NCBI GenBank assembly: GCA_018239705.1
Contig: JAFEGS010000034.1
Span: 1 to 8,140, forward strand
DNA from: Verrucomicrobiota bacterium
GTDB taxonomy: Bacteria > Chlamydiota > Chlamydiia > Chlamydiales > FEN-1388
Length of the DNA: 8,140 bases
Direction of reading: 5' to 3'
Made by a program: the position numbers and the translations under genes. Shown here one piece after another: positions 1 to 6,347 of this stretch (positions are counted from its first letter, which is position 1; each line of letters opens with the position of its first letter). Under the pieces are notes generated by a model. The model did not search any database. It saw nothing but the letters and a program-made list of their open reading frames with translations, and had not been told where the DNA came from.

Positions 1-1
1 T

Positions 2-1018
2 ACAACCCTTAGTCAAGATATACAAAAAGTAATTATTGCCAAAATATCGAATGGAAATGGCTCCATACTACAAAAACTCATCATGGTATGTACGGCCTGG
101 CAAAATCTAATAGGGCATCAAGATTCAGATTTTCAGCTCTGGAAGCCTGTTTTTGATATGCATGATAAACAGGCGACCTACCCCATCGATCTTTCGAACT
201 TCACATTGTATCAAGCAAAATTAAAAATATCATTAGCCACGAGAAAAGAAAGCTTTCAAAATCTACTTGCTAGGTCTAATGTGAGATTTCAAGTCGAGTT
301 GGACGAGAAAAGTGACCTGACAGAGCATTTTAAACTACTCATTAATAAGCGTGAATTTGAGATACTCGCCCTCTACATATTGTGTAGGCCTACATTTAAC
401 TCGCAGGCAGTTGCAAAATTTTTAACAGACACTATGCACACATATAAAGAGGCTCGTCTATTTTGTTTGAAGCTGCTCATCAAGCTGCAGTACAATCTCA
501 GGGCACTATTCGCGGGTATGCATCCTGCGGCTGCGGCAAGGCTATGCGTAGATCTGCTCCACTGCGGCGTTCAGGTTGCAGAGATCTTACAATGTAAGGC
601 TGATTTTTCGGATGCCGATCGGTATGCAGCCTTTCCTCTGCGTACCACCTCTCTATTGCGCGAGATCTTTGACAGCGTAGCGATTCATTTTTATCCACAG
701 CAGCAGGACCAAGTAACATTTGTTCCTCGCTCTATAGATTATGACCCTAAATTCACTGACAACAAGTTAGATGGATACAAAACGATAGAGCCGATTTCTA
801 AAGATAAAGTAGAGCAGAGTATTCGAGAGCTGGTTTTCAACTGCAAGTTAAATCTTCATCTCTCTTTTAAGCCACTCATGTTTTTTCCTCCTATCTCTAT
901 GCTTGAATACTGGAGGGGTGCAGCAGATGCAGCCGAGCTACCAAAAGATAATGTCTTCAAAGCGGTCTTGGATGAGTACGACAGTGAAGATGCTGCTATG
1001 AGTGTAGAAGTGCGATAG
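2..1018 (+). CDS. Unrecognised protein, 5'-truncated by the window edge
   Basis: The frame is open from base 2 through the TAG at 1016-1018, so 338 residues are visible and the true start lies outside the window. The first in-frame ATG (position 83) has no Shine-Dalgarno sequence before it and is probably internal. I do not recognise a family. The visible part looks soluble and largely helical. It has an Ala/Leu/Cys-rich stretch around positions 430-600 (containing LFCLKLLIKL, then HPAAAARLCVDLL) and an acidic C-terminus (DEYDSEDAAM). There is no obvious signal peptide, transmembrane segment or catalytic motif, although the N-terminus is not seen. Its last 23 bp overlap the 3' end of the convergent kinase gene. 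Length and an uninterrupted frame support a real gene; the function is unknown. Confidence 0.75.
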   Translation, partial: TTLSQDIQKVIIAKISNGNGSILQKLIMVCTAWQNLIGHQDSDFQLWKPVFDMHDKQATYPIDLSNFTLYQAKLKISLATRKESFQNLLARSNVRFQVELDEKSDLTEHFKLLINKREFEILALYILCRPTFNSQAVAKFLTDTMHTYKEARLFCLKLLIKLQYNLRALFAGMHPAAAARLCVDLLHCGVQVAEILQCKADFSDADRYAAFPLRTTSLLREIFDSVAIHFYPQQQDQVTFVPRSIDYDPKFTDNKLDGYKTIEPISKDKVEQSIRELVFNCKLNLHLSFKPLMFFPPISMLEYWRGAADAAELPKDNVFKAVLDEYDSEDAAMSVEVR

Positions 1019-2927
1019 TGGGGTTTGTCATGTATGCTATGGCATCCTCCATCTTCCAGCGCATTTGTGGGTCTTCTCGTAGAAGGTTGTATATGACATA
1101 CCTGTAGTGTTGCTCTCTAGTTCTTGAGCCCTCTGCAGGAAGGCTTGTCAATGGTTTTTCAACACAGGTCTGCATGCCCTCTGCCATGAGCTTTCTCAGG
1201 CGATCTTTTTCAGTGTCCCACACGAGGTCCTCGCTGTCTCGTACCTCAACCATTGGAGCCATCCATGTGAGATCTTTTCCTTTGTTTAGAATGGCGTACA
1301 AAATAGTTCCAAGCGCAAAGCTCTCTGTTTTTTGGTAATCGATCATTTCTGCTCTATTAGTAAATCCTTTATCGTGGTAGAGGAGTTCTGGGGCTGAATA
1401 TTCCACAGTACCATAGCAATTGTCTTTCTTGTAGCTATCATGAGGAACAATTTTATTATTGTCTGGGCCCTTACCACCCTTTTTGGTGCAGGCCATGCCA
1501 AAGTCTGAGACGAGAGGTCCATTATCACCAAGAAGTATATTATCTCCCTTGATATCGCCATGGATAACGCTTCTTTTGTGAATCTCTGCAAAGGTTGAAA
1601 TGAGCCGGTAGGCCCATCCAATTTGTGTATCTAGATCCACCTCTTTTCCCTCTTTGATTACTTGTTGGAGGTTGCCGCCAGAGGCTCTTTCTGCTAAAAT
1701 ACTTTGTCTTGGCAGCCCTTTTTTCGTGGCAGCAGCCGTCTCGACTGTCACCGAAATAATCTTTAGGATGCCTGGAATGTCTTCAAGCTCCTTATAAATC
1801 TTGAGTTCCTTTTCGATGTCTTGCAAGGTCTTTTGCTTAGCTGTTTTTAGAGGAGCTATTTGCACGATGGGCTGTGACTCTTGTAGTGTCGCAGCGCTTA
1901 ATACTTTTTTCGATGTTCCTTCAGCATTGATTATTGCGTACTTTTCTTTTGGTATGATGGCAATTATTCTTTGCTCGCCATTTACGTGTATGTGGAGTGA
2001 TCGAGGGGCATTGCCTATTTCTCGATGGACAAATTTTTTTGCCAGGTTTTCGATCCTGATTTGATCTTCGATGAAGAGCGCCTGTCTGAGAATCTTGCTC
2101 GGCTTCCATTCCTTCGTCTCAAATGTAGCGAGGTTTACTGCCTTTTCCACTTCGGCATATTGCGCCTCCACTTGGGGCCCAAGCTGCTTCGCAAGTGATA
2201 GAATAGCCTCTTTTGAGAGCGTTTTATTCTTTTTCAGATAGGCGATGACCTCTTGCCTATCATGCACGGAGACCATTGGCTTGGAAGATGCAGTTTCAGC
2301 TTCTGCCGGTTTAATCTCTGGCTCTATCGTTTGTATCTCGGGTGTTTCAGTTGGTTGTAAGGGGAGAGGGGTCTCTGGTAGGGAAATAGATTCAGGTTCA
2401 GGCTCAGGTTTAGACACTGTTTCTGGTACTGATTCACGTTTGCTCTCGATTGGTTGGTTGGGCTGTAAGGTGGGAGAGGTGATAGGTTCAGGCTCAGGCT
2501 CAGACACTGTTTCCGGTACTGATTCACGTTTGTTCTCGATTGGTTGGGTAGGCTGCGAGGGCTGGCTTATGCTGGGGAGGTGAACAGGTTTTTCTTCTGG
2601 TATTTCCGGTGTTGTCTTTTGGGGCTCTTTAGCTCGTACAAAAGCGTTTAATATCTCTTCTAGCTTCTCACGGCTTAATCCTTTGACTGTTATTGCATCG
2701 ACCTGTTGATTGCGAACGAGAAATTTTTCCAAGCTCGGTCTGCTTACAAGATGGTTATTAACCTTGATGAGATTGCCGAACCGTTTACCAACCCATCGCC
2801 TTAAGCCCGTGAGTTGCTCGCAGTCGAGGAATCCCTTGTTGTGAGATAAGGTATTGGGGTTGTCTACGTCGAAGTCGCCGTAAAGGCGCGTGAGCTGATA
2901 GCCGTGGTGGTTTTCAGAAATTGACAT
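996..2927 (-). CDS. Ser/Thr protein kinase-domain protein with Pro/Glu-rich linker
   Basis: 643 residues in three parts. Residues 1-100 form an unrecognised basic N-terminal region (GLRRWVGKRFGNLIKV). Residues 105-215 are a Pro/Glu/Ser-rich, probably disordered linker holding a duplicated unit (about 128-149 and 158-179). After a helical segment (222-300), a protein kinase domain spans roughly 325-635. C-lobe motifs are clear: catalytic loop HGDIKGDN (456-463; Asp458, Asn463), DFG (475-477) and SAPE (511-514). The helix-F motif is atypical (ESFALG, 535-540, Glu for the usual Asp). HGD instead of HRD makes it a non-RD type. The glycine loop is poor (AEGTSKKV, 335-342), and the segment aligning with VAIK reads VQIA, so the ATP-binding Lys may be absent or replaced by Lys361. 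No signal peptide or membrane helix is seen. The start ATG has only a weak AGAGAG before it. The expected role is phosphorylation of bacterial or host protein; whether it is active is uncertain. Confidence 0.88.
   Translation of the reverse strand: MSISENHHGYQLTRLYGDFDVDNPNTLSHNKGFLDCEQLTGLRRWVGKRFGNLIKVNNHLVSRPSLEKFLVRNQQVDAITVKGLSREKLEEILNAFVRAKEPQKTTPEIPEEKPVHLPSISQPSQPTQPIENKRESVPETVSEPEPEPITSPTLQPNQPIESKRESVPETVSKPEPEPESISLPETPLPLQPTETPEIQTIEPEIKPAEAETASSKPMVSVHDRQEVIAYLKKNKTLSKEAILSLAKQLGPQVEAQYAEVEKAVNLATFETKEWKPSKILRQALFIEDQIRIENLAKKFVHREIGNAPRSLHIHVNGEQRIIAIIPKEKYAIINAEGTSKKVLSAATLQESQPIVQIAPLKTAKQKTLQDIEKELKIYKELEDIPGILKIISVTVETAAATKKGLPRQSILAERASGGNLQQVIKEGKEVDLDTQIGWAYRLISTFAEIHKRSVIHGDIKGDNILLGDNGPLVSDFGMACTKKGGKGPDNNKIVPHDSYKKDNCYGTVEYSAPELLYHDKGFTNRAEMIDYQKTESFALGTILYAILNKGKDLTWMAPMVEVRDSEDLVWDTEKDRLRKLMAEGMQTCVEKPLTSLPAEGSRTREQHYRYVIYNLLREDPQMRWKMEDAIAYMTNPTIALLHS
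2395..2554 (-). repeat. In-frame 90-bp-period duplication inside the kinase linker
   Basis: Two near-identical segments of about 70 bp, 2395-2464 and 2485-2554, lie exactly 90 bp apart. Both encode QPI-E-x-KRESVPETVS-x-PEPEPE. The period is a multiple of three, so gain or loss of a unit keeps the frame. Only a few differences separate the copies, which suggests a recent duplication. It lengthens the disordered Pro/Glu linker between the N-terminal region and the kinase domain. Confidence 0.85.
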
Positions 2928-3020
2928 GAGTGCTCTCTGGGTAGTAGTTGTCTCCTAATCTGTATACTTATTAAAAATATTATTTTAATGATAGAGTTTT
3001 TTTGAATTTGAGGTTAAAAA

Positions 3021-3090
3021 AACGACCCCAACGACCTTAACGACTTAAACGACCACAACGACAGTGCAGAAAAAAAACGACCCCAATGAC
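3021..3090 (+). repeat. Array of 9-bp units, consensus AACGACNNN (copy A)
   Basis: Units beginning AACGAC start at 3021, 3030, 3039, 3048 and 3057, exactly 9 bp apart. After a 19-bp step there is another at 3076, and a variant AATGAC at 3085. The last three bases of each unit vary. The array fills the gap between mlaD and the kinase gene, 94-163 bp upstream of the kinase start codon. Read in the kinase direction the unit is GTCGTT. The frame that reads AAC GAC has a TAA at 3015-3017, just before the array, so it is not the continuation of a coding repeat. I do not know this repeat family. Confidence 0.85.
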
Positions 3091-3107
3091 TAAGCCACAA
3101 GTCGTTT
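3070..3107 (-). terminator. Possible rho-independent terminator after mlaD
   Basis: On the minus strand, AAACGAC (3107-3101, overlapping the mlaD stop codon) can pair with GTCGTTT (3081-3075). The loop is 19 nt and five more T residues follow (3074-3070). The stem is only 7 bp and the loop is long, so strength is doubtful. A second upstream AACGAC in the last codons of mlaD and the further GTCGTT units downstream offer alternative partners. A second T tract (3022-3016) follows the last unit. If active, it would separate mlaEFD from the kinase gene. Confidence 0.4.
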
Positions 3108-3933
3108 ATTTGTCGTTTTCAGCCGTAAGCAGGTCGTCGTGGCGCTGCTTGCTTTCTCGCTGCCAGTTCTTGTTCAGGTGAAAGAGCACTCCATAGCGGT
3201 TGACATCGCTCATCAGCAGGTCAACTCTACTCAGAAGGTCTATACTTTTTTCGTAGAATTCGTCCTGCGTAAGAAGCTTGCTCACGCTGCCCTCTCCGTC
3301 AGAGATCTGCCGGGTAAGAGTCTGGATTGACTTGATAGTCTTTATGGCTTCATCGCCCACTGCATCGACCTTTTTGCACATATCAGTTGCAGACTTGAGC
3401 AGGTGCTCCAGCGCTTCAGATTCATTGAGGTTCGCAGTAATTTTTTCGAAGTGAGAGATGCTGCTACTCAGCTTTGCAAAGGTCTCATCGGTATTTACCG
3501 GCTTTTCTGCAAAGATGATCTCATCGGGGGTGATGAGGCGAGCAGGCTTGCCTTCAGGGTATTTTGGGATAATCGAGATAAAGCGCTCTCCCATAAGCCC
3601 AGAGGTGCCTACGTTGATGTCATCGCAGTCGTAGACTTCAACACTTGAGTCAATGCCAAGCAGAAGGTCATAGATGTAGAGCGGCTCATTTGGATTTCCA
3701 CCCTGTCGTGACTCTTGCGGCAGGCGGGTAATTTTCATCACCTTGCCCACAGCCTTGCCGGCATAGGTTACACGCGTGCCTACGTTGATTTTATCGATAG
3801 CTGCAAATCGGACATGTATCCTGTGCTTTTCATCTCCAAAGGAGGGGTGGAGAAACAGCAGCATCAGCGTAAGGAGGCACAGTGCCCCGATGATAAGGCT
3901 GCCTATTGCTATATTTTTTGAACTTTCACTCAT
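3106..3933 (-). CDS. mlaD: MlaD-like MCE-domain lipid transport subunit
   Basis: 275 residues. It is the substrate-binding subunit of the MlaFED-type ABC transporter that moves phospholipid between inner and outer membranes; MCE domains form a hexameric ring in the periplasm. A short N-terminus is followed by one membrane anchor (about residues 9-28). The MCE domain spans about 37-125 and shows the family's typical ending GLMGERFISI (112-121). The C-terminal half is helical, with GEGSVSKLL (213-221) and VLFHLNKNWQR near the end. It is clearly longer than E. coli MlaD (183 residues) and resembles the extended MCE proteins of other phyla. The ATG overlaps the mlaF stop as ATGA and has no Shine-Dalgarno sequence, so translation is probably coupled to mlaF. 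It is the last gene of the mla operon. Confidence 0.92.
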   Translation of the reverse strand: MSESSKNIAIGSLIIGALCLLTLMLLFLHPSFGDEKHRIHVRFAAIDKINVGTRVTYAGKAVGKVMKITRLPQESRQGGNPNEPLYIYDLLLGIDSSVEVYDCDDINVGTSGLMGERFISIIPKYPEGKPARLITPDEIIFAEKPVNTDETFAKLSSSISHFEKITANLNESEALEHLLKSATDMCKKVDAVGDEAIKTIKSIQTLTRQISDGEGSVSKLLTQDEFYEKSIDLLSRVDLLMSDVNRYGVLFHLNKNWQRESKQRHDDLLTAENDK

Positions 3934-4712
3934 TTGATAACATTTGTTGTAGTAGTATCTGAAAAAAGAGGCTGTTTCCTTGACGACTTAAAGGCATTAT
4001 TGAGAAATTCTCGTATCAAGGGATTTTCGCTTTGTAAAAAATGTTCTTTATTATTTACTTCGGCGATGGTGCCTTCATGGTGGAGGGCAAAGTAGTCTCC
4101 TAGCATAAGGGCAGATTGCATATCGTGGGTGACGATGAGCGATGTGGCGCCAAGTTCGTGAGCTGTCTGTTCGATGAGTTCATTGATATGCATAGCAGTT
4201 ACCGGGTCGAGGCCTGTCGTGGGTTCATCGTAGAGGAGGACTTTTGGGCGGTAGATGATCAGGCGAGCGAGTGCTGTTCGTCGTTTTTGGCCTCCTGAGA
4301 GCTCTGAGGGCAATTTACTTTGAAAGCCGCTGAGGCCAACTTTATTCAGGGCTTCTTCTACGAGGTCCTGAAGTTCGCTTTTATTTACGCTGTCGTGCTG
4401 AGAGAGGTAAAAACCGACATTTTCCCCAACGGTCATGGAATCAAAGAGCGCAGAGCTTTGAAAGAGCATGCCTAAGTTTCTTCGCATGCTGTAGAGCTCG
4501 TCTTGTGTCATTGTGGTGGTTCTGACGCCATCAACCTCGATATATCCTTCGTCTGGCTGTTCAAGAGCAGTGATTTGGCGCAAAAGTACGCTTTTGCCAA
4601 CGCCTGAGCGCCCAAGGATAATGGTCGTCTTCCCGGAGGGCACGGTGAGGGTGAGCCCTTTGAGGATGGCGATGGAGCGATAGCTTTTCCAGAGGTTATG
4701 TACATAAATCAT
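3930..4712 (-). CDS. mlaF: MlaF-like ABC transporter ATPase
   Basis: 260 residues. It is the cytoplasmic ATPase that powers the MlaE permease. All ABC motifs are present: Walker A GRSGVGKS (34-41), Q-loop Gln85 (MLFQSSALFDSMTV), signature LSGGQKRR (138-145), Walker B VLLYDEP (158-164), D-loop GLDP (167-170) and H-loop His196 (VTHD). The FQSSALFDSMTV segment and the ending NPLIREFLNN are typical of the MlaF/Ttg2A branch rather than of generic ABC importers. The start lies 7 nt after the mlaE stop without a clear Shine-Dalgarno sequence. The stop overlaps the mlaD start by 4 nt. The domain is complete and should be active. Confidence 0.95.
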   Translation of the reverse strand: MIYVHNLWKSYRSIAILKGLTLTVPSGKTTIILGRSGVGKSVLLRQITALEQPDEGYIEVDGVRTTTMTQDELYSMRRNLGMLFQSSALFDSMTVGENVGFYLSQHDSVNKSELQDLVEEALNKVGLSGFQSKLPSELSGGQKRRTALARLIIYRPKVLLYDEPTTGLDPVTAMHINELIEQTAHELGATSLIVTHDMQSALMLGDYFALHHEGTIAEVNNKEHFLQSENPLIREFLNNAFKSSRKQPLFSDTTTTNVIK

Positions 4713-4719
4713 AACAATA

Positions 4720-5493
4720 CTACGTAAATATTAACCAGTACGAGGCGTTCAAGCCTAGTGTAAGTATAAAATTTGCTATTAATATAGCCGAATAGCAGAT
4801 TACGACACTATTTGTCGTGCTTTTTCCAACTCCTGCAGCTCCTCCCTTCGTATTTATGCCGCGATAGCAGGAGATGGTGACGATCAGGAGTCCAAATATG
4901 AGCGATTTAGAAAGGCCGGAAAAGAGGTCGAACCAGGTGATGAAGGCGGGCATTGGGTCGAAGAAGGCGAGAGGGGCCATGCCATAGACATGAACAGCAA
5001 TGAGGTAGCCGCCCAAGATGCCCATCGCACAGCTAAATATGGTAAGGATCGGCACCATGGCTGTCATCGCTAAAAAGCGCGGAGCAATGAGGTACTGGAG
5101 GGGGTTGACCGCCATTGACTGGAGCGCATCGATCTGTTCTGTCACGCGCATCGAGCCGAGCTCGGCGGTAATGGAGGCACCTACTCGCCCAGTGATCATA
5201 AAGGCAGTCAGGATCGGCCCCAGCTCAACGATCATCGATTTGGCGACCATCACTCCGGTAGTGCCTGTAAGTCCCTTGTCTGAAAGCTGGAAGTAGGCCT
5301 GCGCAGCAAGCACCATGCCGGTCGAGAGGCCGGTAATGGCCACGACGGGAAGCGAGAGCACCCCAATATCGAAGAACTGATTTCGAACCAGTTTCCATGA
5401 AGGAGGCTTACGAAGGCTTGCCCAGATCATCTGTGCGATCATGAGCGTAAATTCGCCAATGGATGCGGCGGAGGCTTTTATTTTTGTGATCAT
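4720..5493 (-). CDS. mlaE: MlaE-like lipid transport permease
   Basis: 257 residues, the usual length for the MlaE/Ttg2B family. It is the inner-membrane permease that binds MlaF on the cytoplasmic side and MlaD on the periplasmic side. Hydrophobic segments lie at about 43-68, 86-106, 141-170, 194-210 and 228-250. Family landmarks include GMVLAAQAY (59-67), ELGPILTAFMITGRVGAS (90-107), then ELGSMRVTEQIDAL (111-124), whose EQID region is the coupling helix, then NPLQYLIAPR, and CYRGINTKGGAAGVG near the C-terminus. It is the first gene of the leftward operon mlaE-mlaF-mlaD. No mlaB or mlaC homologue is found in the window. A Shine-Dalgarno sequence before the ATG is not evident. Confidence 0.95.
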   Translation of the reverse strand: MITKIKASAASIGEFTLMIAQMIWASLRKPPSWKLVRNQFFDIGVLSLPVVAITGLSTGMVLAAQAYFQLSDKGLTGTTGVMVAKSMIVELGPILTAFMITGRVGASITAELGSMRVTEQIDALQSMAVNPLQYLIAPRFLAMTAMVPILTIFSCAMGILGGYLIAVHVYGMAPLAFFDPMPAFITWFDLFSGLSKSLIFGLLIVTISCYRGINTKGGAAGVGKSTTNSVVICYSAILIANFILTLGLNASYWLIFT

Positions 5494-5531
5494 AGGCTAA
5501 TTGTATTGAATTTTAGAATATATATCTAGTA

Positions 5532-5537
5532 ATTATA
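5532..5537 (-). promoter_or_regulatory. Candidate -10 box for the mla operon
   Basis: The minus strand reads TATAAT, a perfect sigma70-type -10, 38 bp upstream of the mlaE ATG. No convincing -35 lies 16-18 bp further upstream, where the sequence becomes GC-rich. This is a weak call resting on one hexamer in AT-rich DNA. Confidence 0.25.
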
Positions 5538-5557
5538 CGTTTAACCTGAAAAATCAG

Positions 5558-5584
5558 CCGTGCCCGTGTGCGTGCCCGTGCCCG
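5558..5584 (+). repeat. Hexanucleotide microsatellite, unit CCGTGC, about 4.5 copies
   Basis: Units start at 5558, 5564 (CCGTGT), 5570 (GCGTGC), 5576 and 5582 (partial). The tract is sharply GC-rich between AT-rich flanks. It ends 5 bp before the Shine-Dalgarno sequence of the gene at 5600 and also lies upstream of the divergent mlaE gene. Copy-number change could alter leader or promoter spacing on either side. Confidence 0.75.
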
Positions 5585-5599
5585 AAACGAGAGGACTAT

Positions 5600-6010
5600 A
5601 TGAAAATTATTTTCTTTGATAGTGACTGTGGCTTGTGTAGCTGGGCTATACGCTGCATCTTGAAGCAAGACAGTAGGAGGCAATTTCTCTACGCCCCGCT
5701 CAATGGAGAAACCGCGCAAAAGGAGCTTGCTTCTTGGCGCAAGACCCATGCAAGTATTGACAGTATCGTCTTCTTGGAAAAGGGGGAGGCAGAGACTGTA
5801 TCAATTACCTATTACAGCGAGGCTTTCTTTCGCATTGCTTGGGATTTGGGATTTCCTTGGACCTGCATTGGCCTACTCTCTTTTTTACCGCCGCTGCTCC
5901 TTACACCCACAGACTGGGTCTATCGCGTGATAGCAGCCCTTCGAAAGAAAATCTGCCCACTAGAGCCTAATAAAGATTTTGCATCGCACCCGGATCTTCT
6001 TCTGCCATAA
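5600..6010 (+). CDS. DCC-family (DUF393) thiol-disulfide oxidoreductase-like protein
   Basis: 136 residues, a normal size for the DCC/DUF393 family (named for its Asp-Cys-Cys motif). The signature FFDSDCGLCSWAIR is at the very N-terminus, with the CxxC pair at Cys10 and Cys13. It is followed by the family's FLYAPLNGE segment (29-37). A hydrophobic stretch at about 89-101 (CIGLLSFLPPLLL) may contact membrane. The family is predicted, mainly from the CxxC motif, to act in thiol redox chemistry; a substrate is not known. GAGAGGA (5589-5595) 4 nt before the ATG is a good Shine-Dalgarno sequence and fixes the start. It is divergent from mlaE and convergent with the DUF6356-like gene, 31 bp away. 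Confidence 0.88.
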   Translation: MKIIFFDSDCGLCSWAIRCILKQDSRRQFLYAPLNGETAQKELASWRKTHASIDSIVFLEKGEAETVSITYYSEAFFRIAWDLGFPWTCIGLLSFLPPLLLTPTDWVYRVIAALRKKICPLEPNKDFASHPDLLLP

Positions 6011-6041
6011 CTATCCTGTCTTTTCAGGTTGTGCAAGAGGT

Positions 6042-6260
6042 CTAATTTCTTTTCTGCATTTTCTCATGAAGCGAGGCTATTGTTGTGCCCGCGGTTTTTG
6101 AGAATAGAAATGGAAAAAAGGCGTGAATGATGCAGCAGCATCCTGCCAAAATCATGCGAAACCCTGCCCTCAGTGCAAAACTCATGTGTTGAAAATAGGT
6201 CTCACCGGCAGTTGTGGGGTGACTGCAAAATAAATTTTTAATTCTATCGGCTATTTTCAT
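6042..6260 (-). CDS. Small DUF6356-like membrane protein
   Basis: 72 residues. The pattern HPTTAGETYFQHMSFALRAG (14-33), then GFRMILAGCCCIIHAFFPFLF, ending in a SLHEKM-like tail, matches what I know of the DUF6356 family: HP..xGETYxxH, GxRM, a hydrophobic segment with IHAxxPFLF, then LHxxM. The hydrophobic segment (about 33-54) should be a membrane helix or hairpin and contains three consecutive Cys (41-43). The function of the family is unknown. The gene stands alone on its strand, with a recognisable promoter 43 bp upstream. It is convergent with the DCC gene. The Shine-Dalgarno sequence is weak. The family match is from memory and should be confirmed by a profile search. Confidence 0.75.
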   Translation of the reverse strand: MKIADRIKNLFCSHPTTAGETYFQHMSFALRAGFRMILAGCCCIIHAFFPFLFSKTAGTTIASLHEKMQKRN

Positions 6261-6302
6261 GCGCTCGTCTCAATCAAAAATATGATTTGGGTAGTTTACC
6301 TC

Positions 6303-6330
6303 ACTATACGGGTGAGCGCAATTTGGTCAA
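6303..6330 (-). promoter_or_regulatory. Sigma70-type promoter for the DUF6356-like gene
   Basis: The minus strand has TTGACC (6330-6325; 5 of 6 to consensus) and TATAGT (6308-6303; 5 of 6), separated by 16 bp. A start of transcription near 6296 would give a leader of about 36 nt. The -10 lies within a small inverted repeat, CTCAC (6300-6304) and GTGAG (6312-6316), and could be an operator. A second inverted repeat links TGCGCTC at the start codon (6260-6266) with GAGCGCA in the promoter spacer (6314-6320). It begins just after the cupin stop codon. Confidence 0.55.
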
Positions 6331-6347
6331 TAGAATTTTTGACAGGG

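Noticed and set aside
383..394. 12-bp perfect palindrome TGTAGGCCTACA
   Set aside because: It is inside a coding region, isolated and explainable by chance; no paired site or promoter is near.
2245..2583. Rightward frame rich in GSGSG and DTVSGTDS repeats (112 residues)
   Set aside because: It is the antisense of the kinase linker; its repeats are the mirror of the PEPEPE duplication and it has no independent support.
3021..3090. CRISPR-like array
   Set aside because: A 9-bp period with 3-bp variable parts is far too short for CRISPR repeats and spacers, and no cas gene is present.
5513..5749. Leftward frame with an RARARTRAR run
   Set aside because: The run is just the hexanucleotide microsatellite read in another frame, and the frame overlaps the well-supported DCC gene.
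6015..6028. CCTG / CAGG hairpin between the convergent DCC and DUF6356-like genes
   Set aside because: A 4-bp stem without a T tract is too weak to call a terminator.
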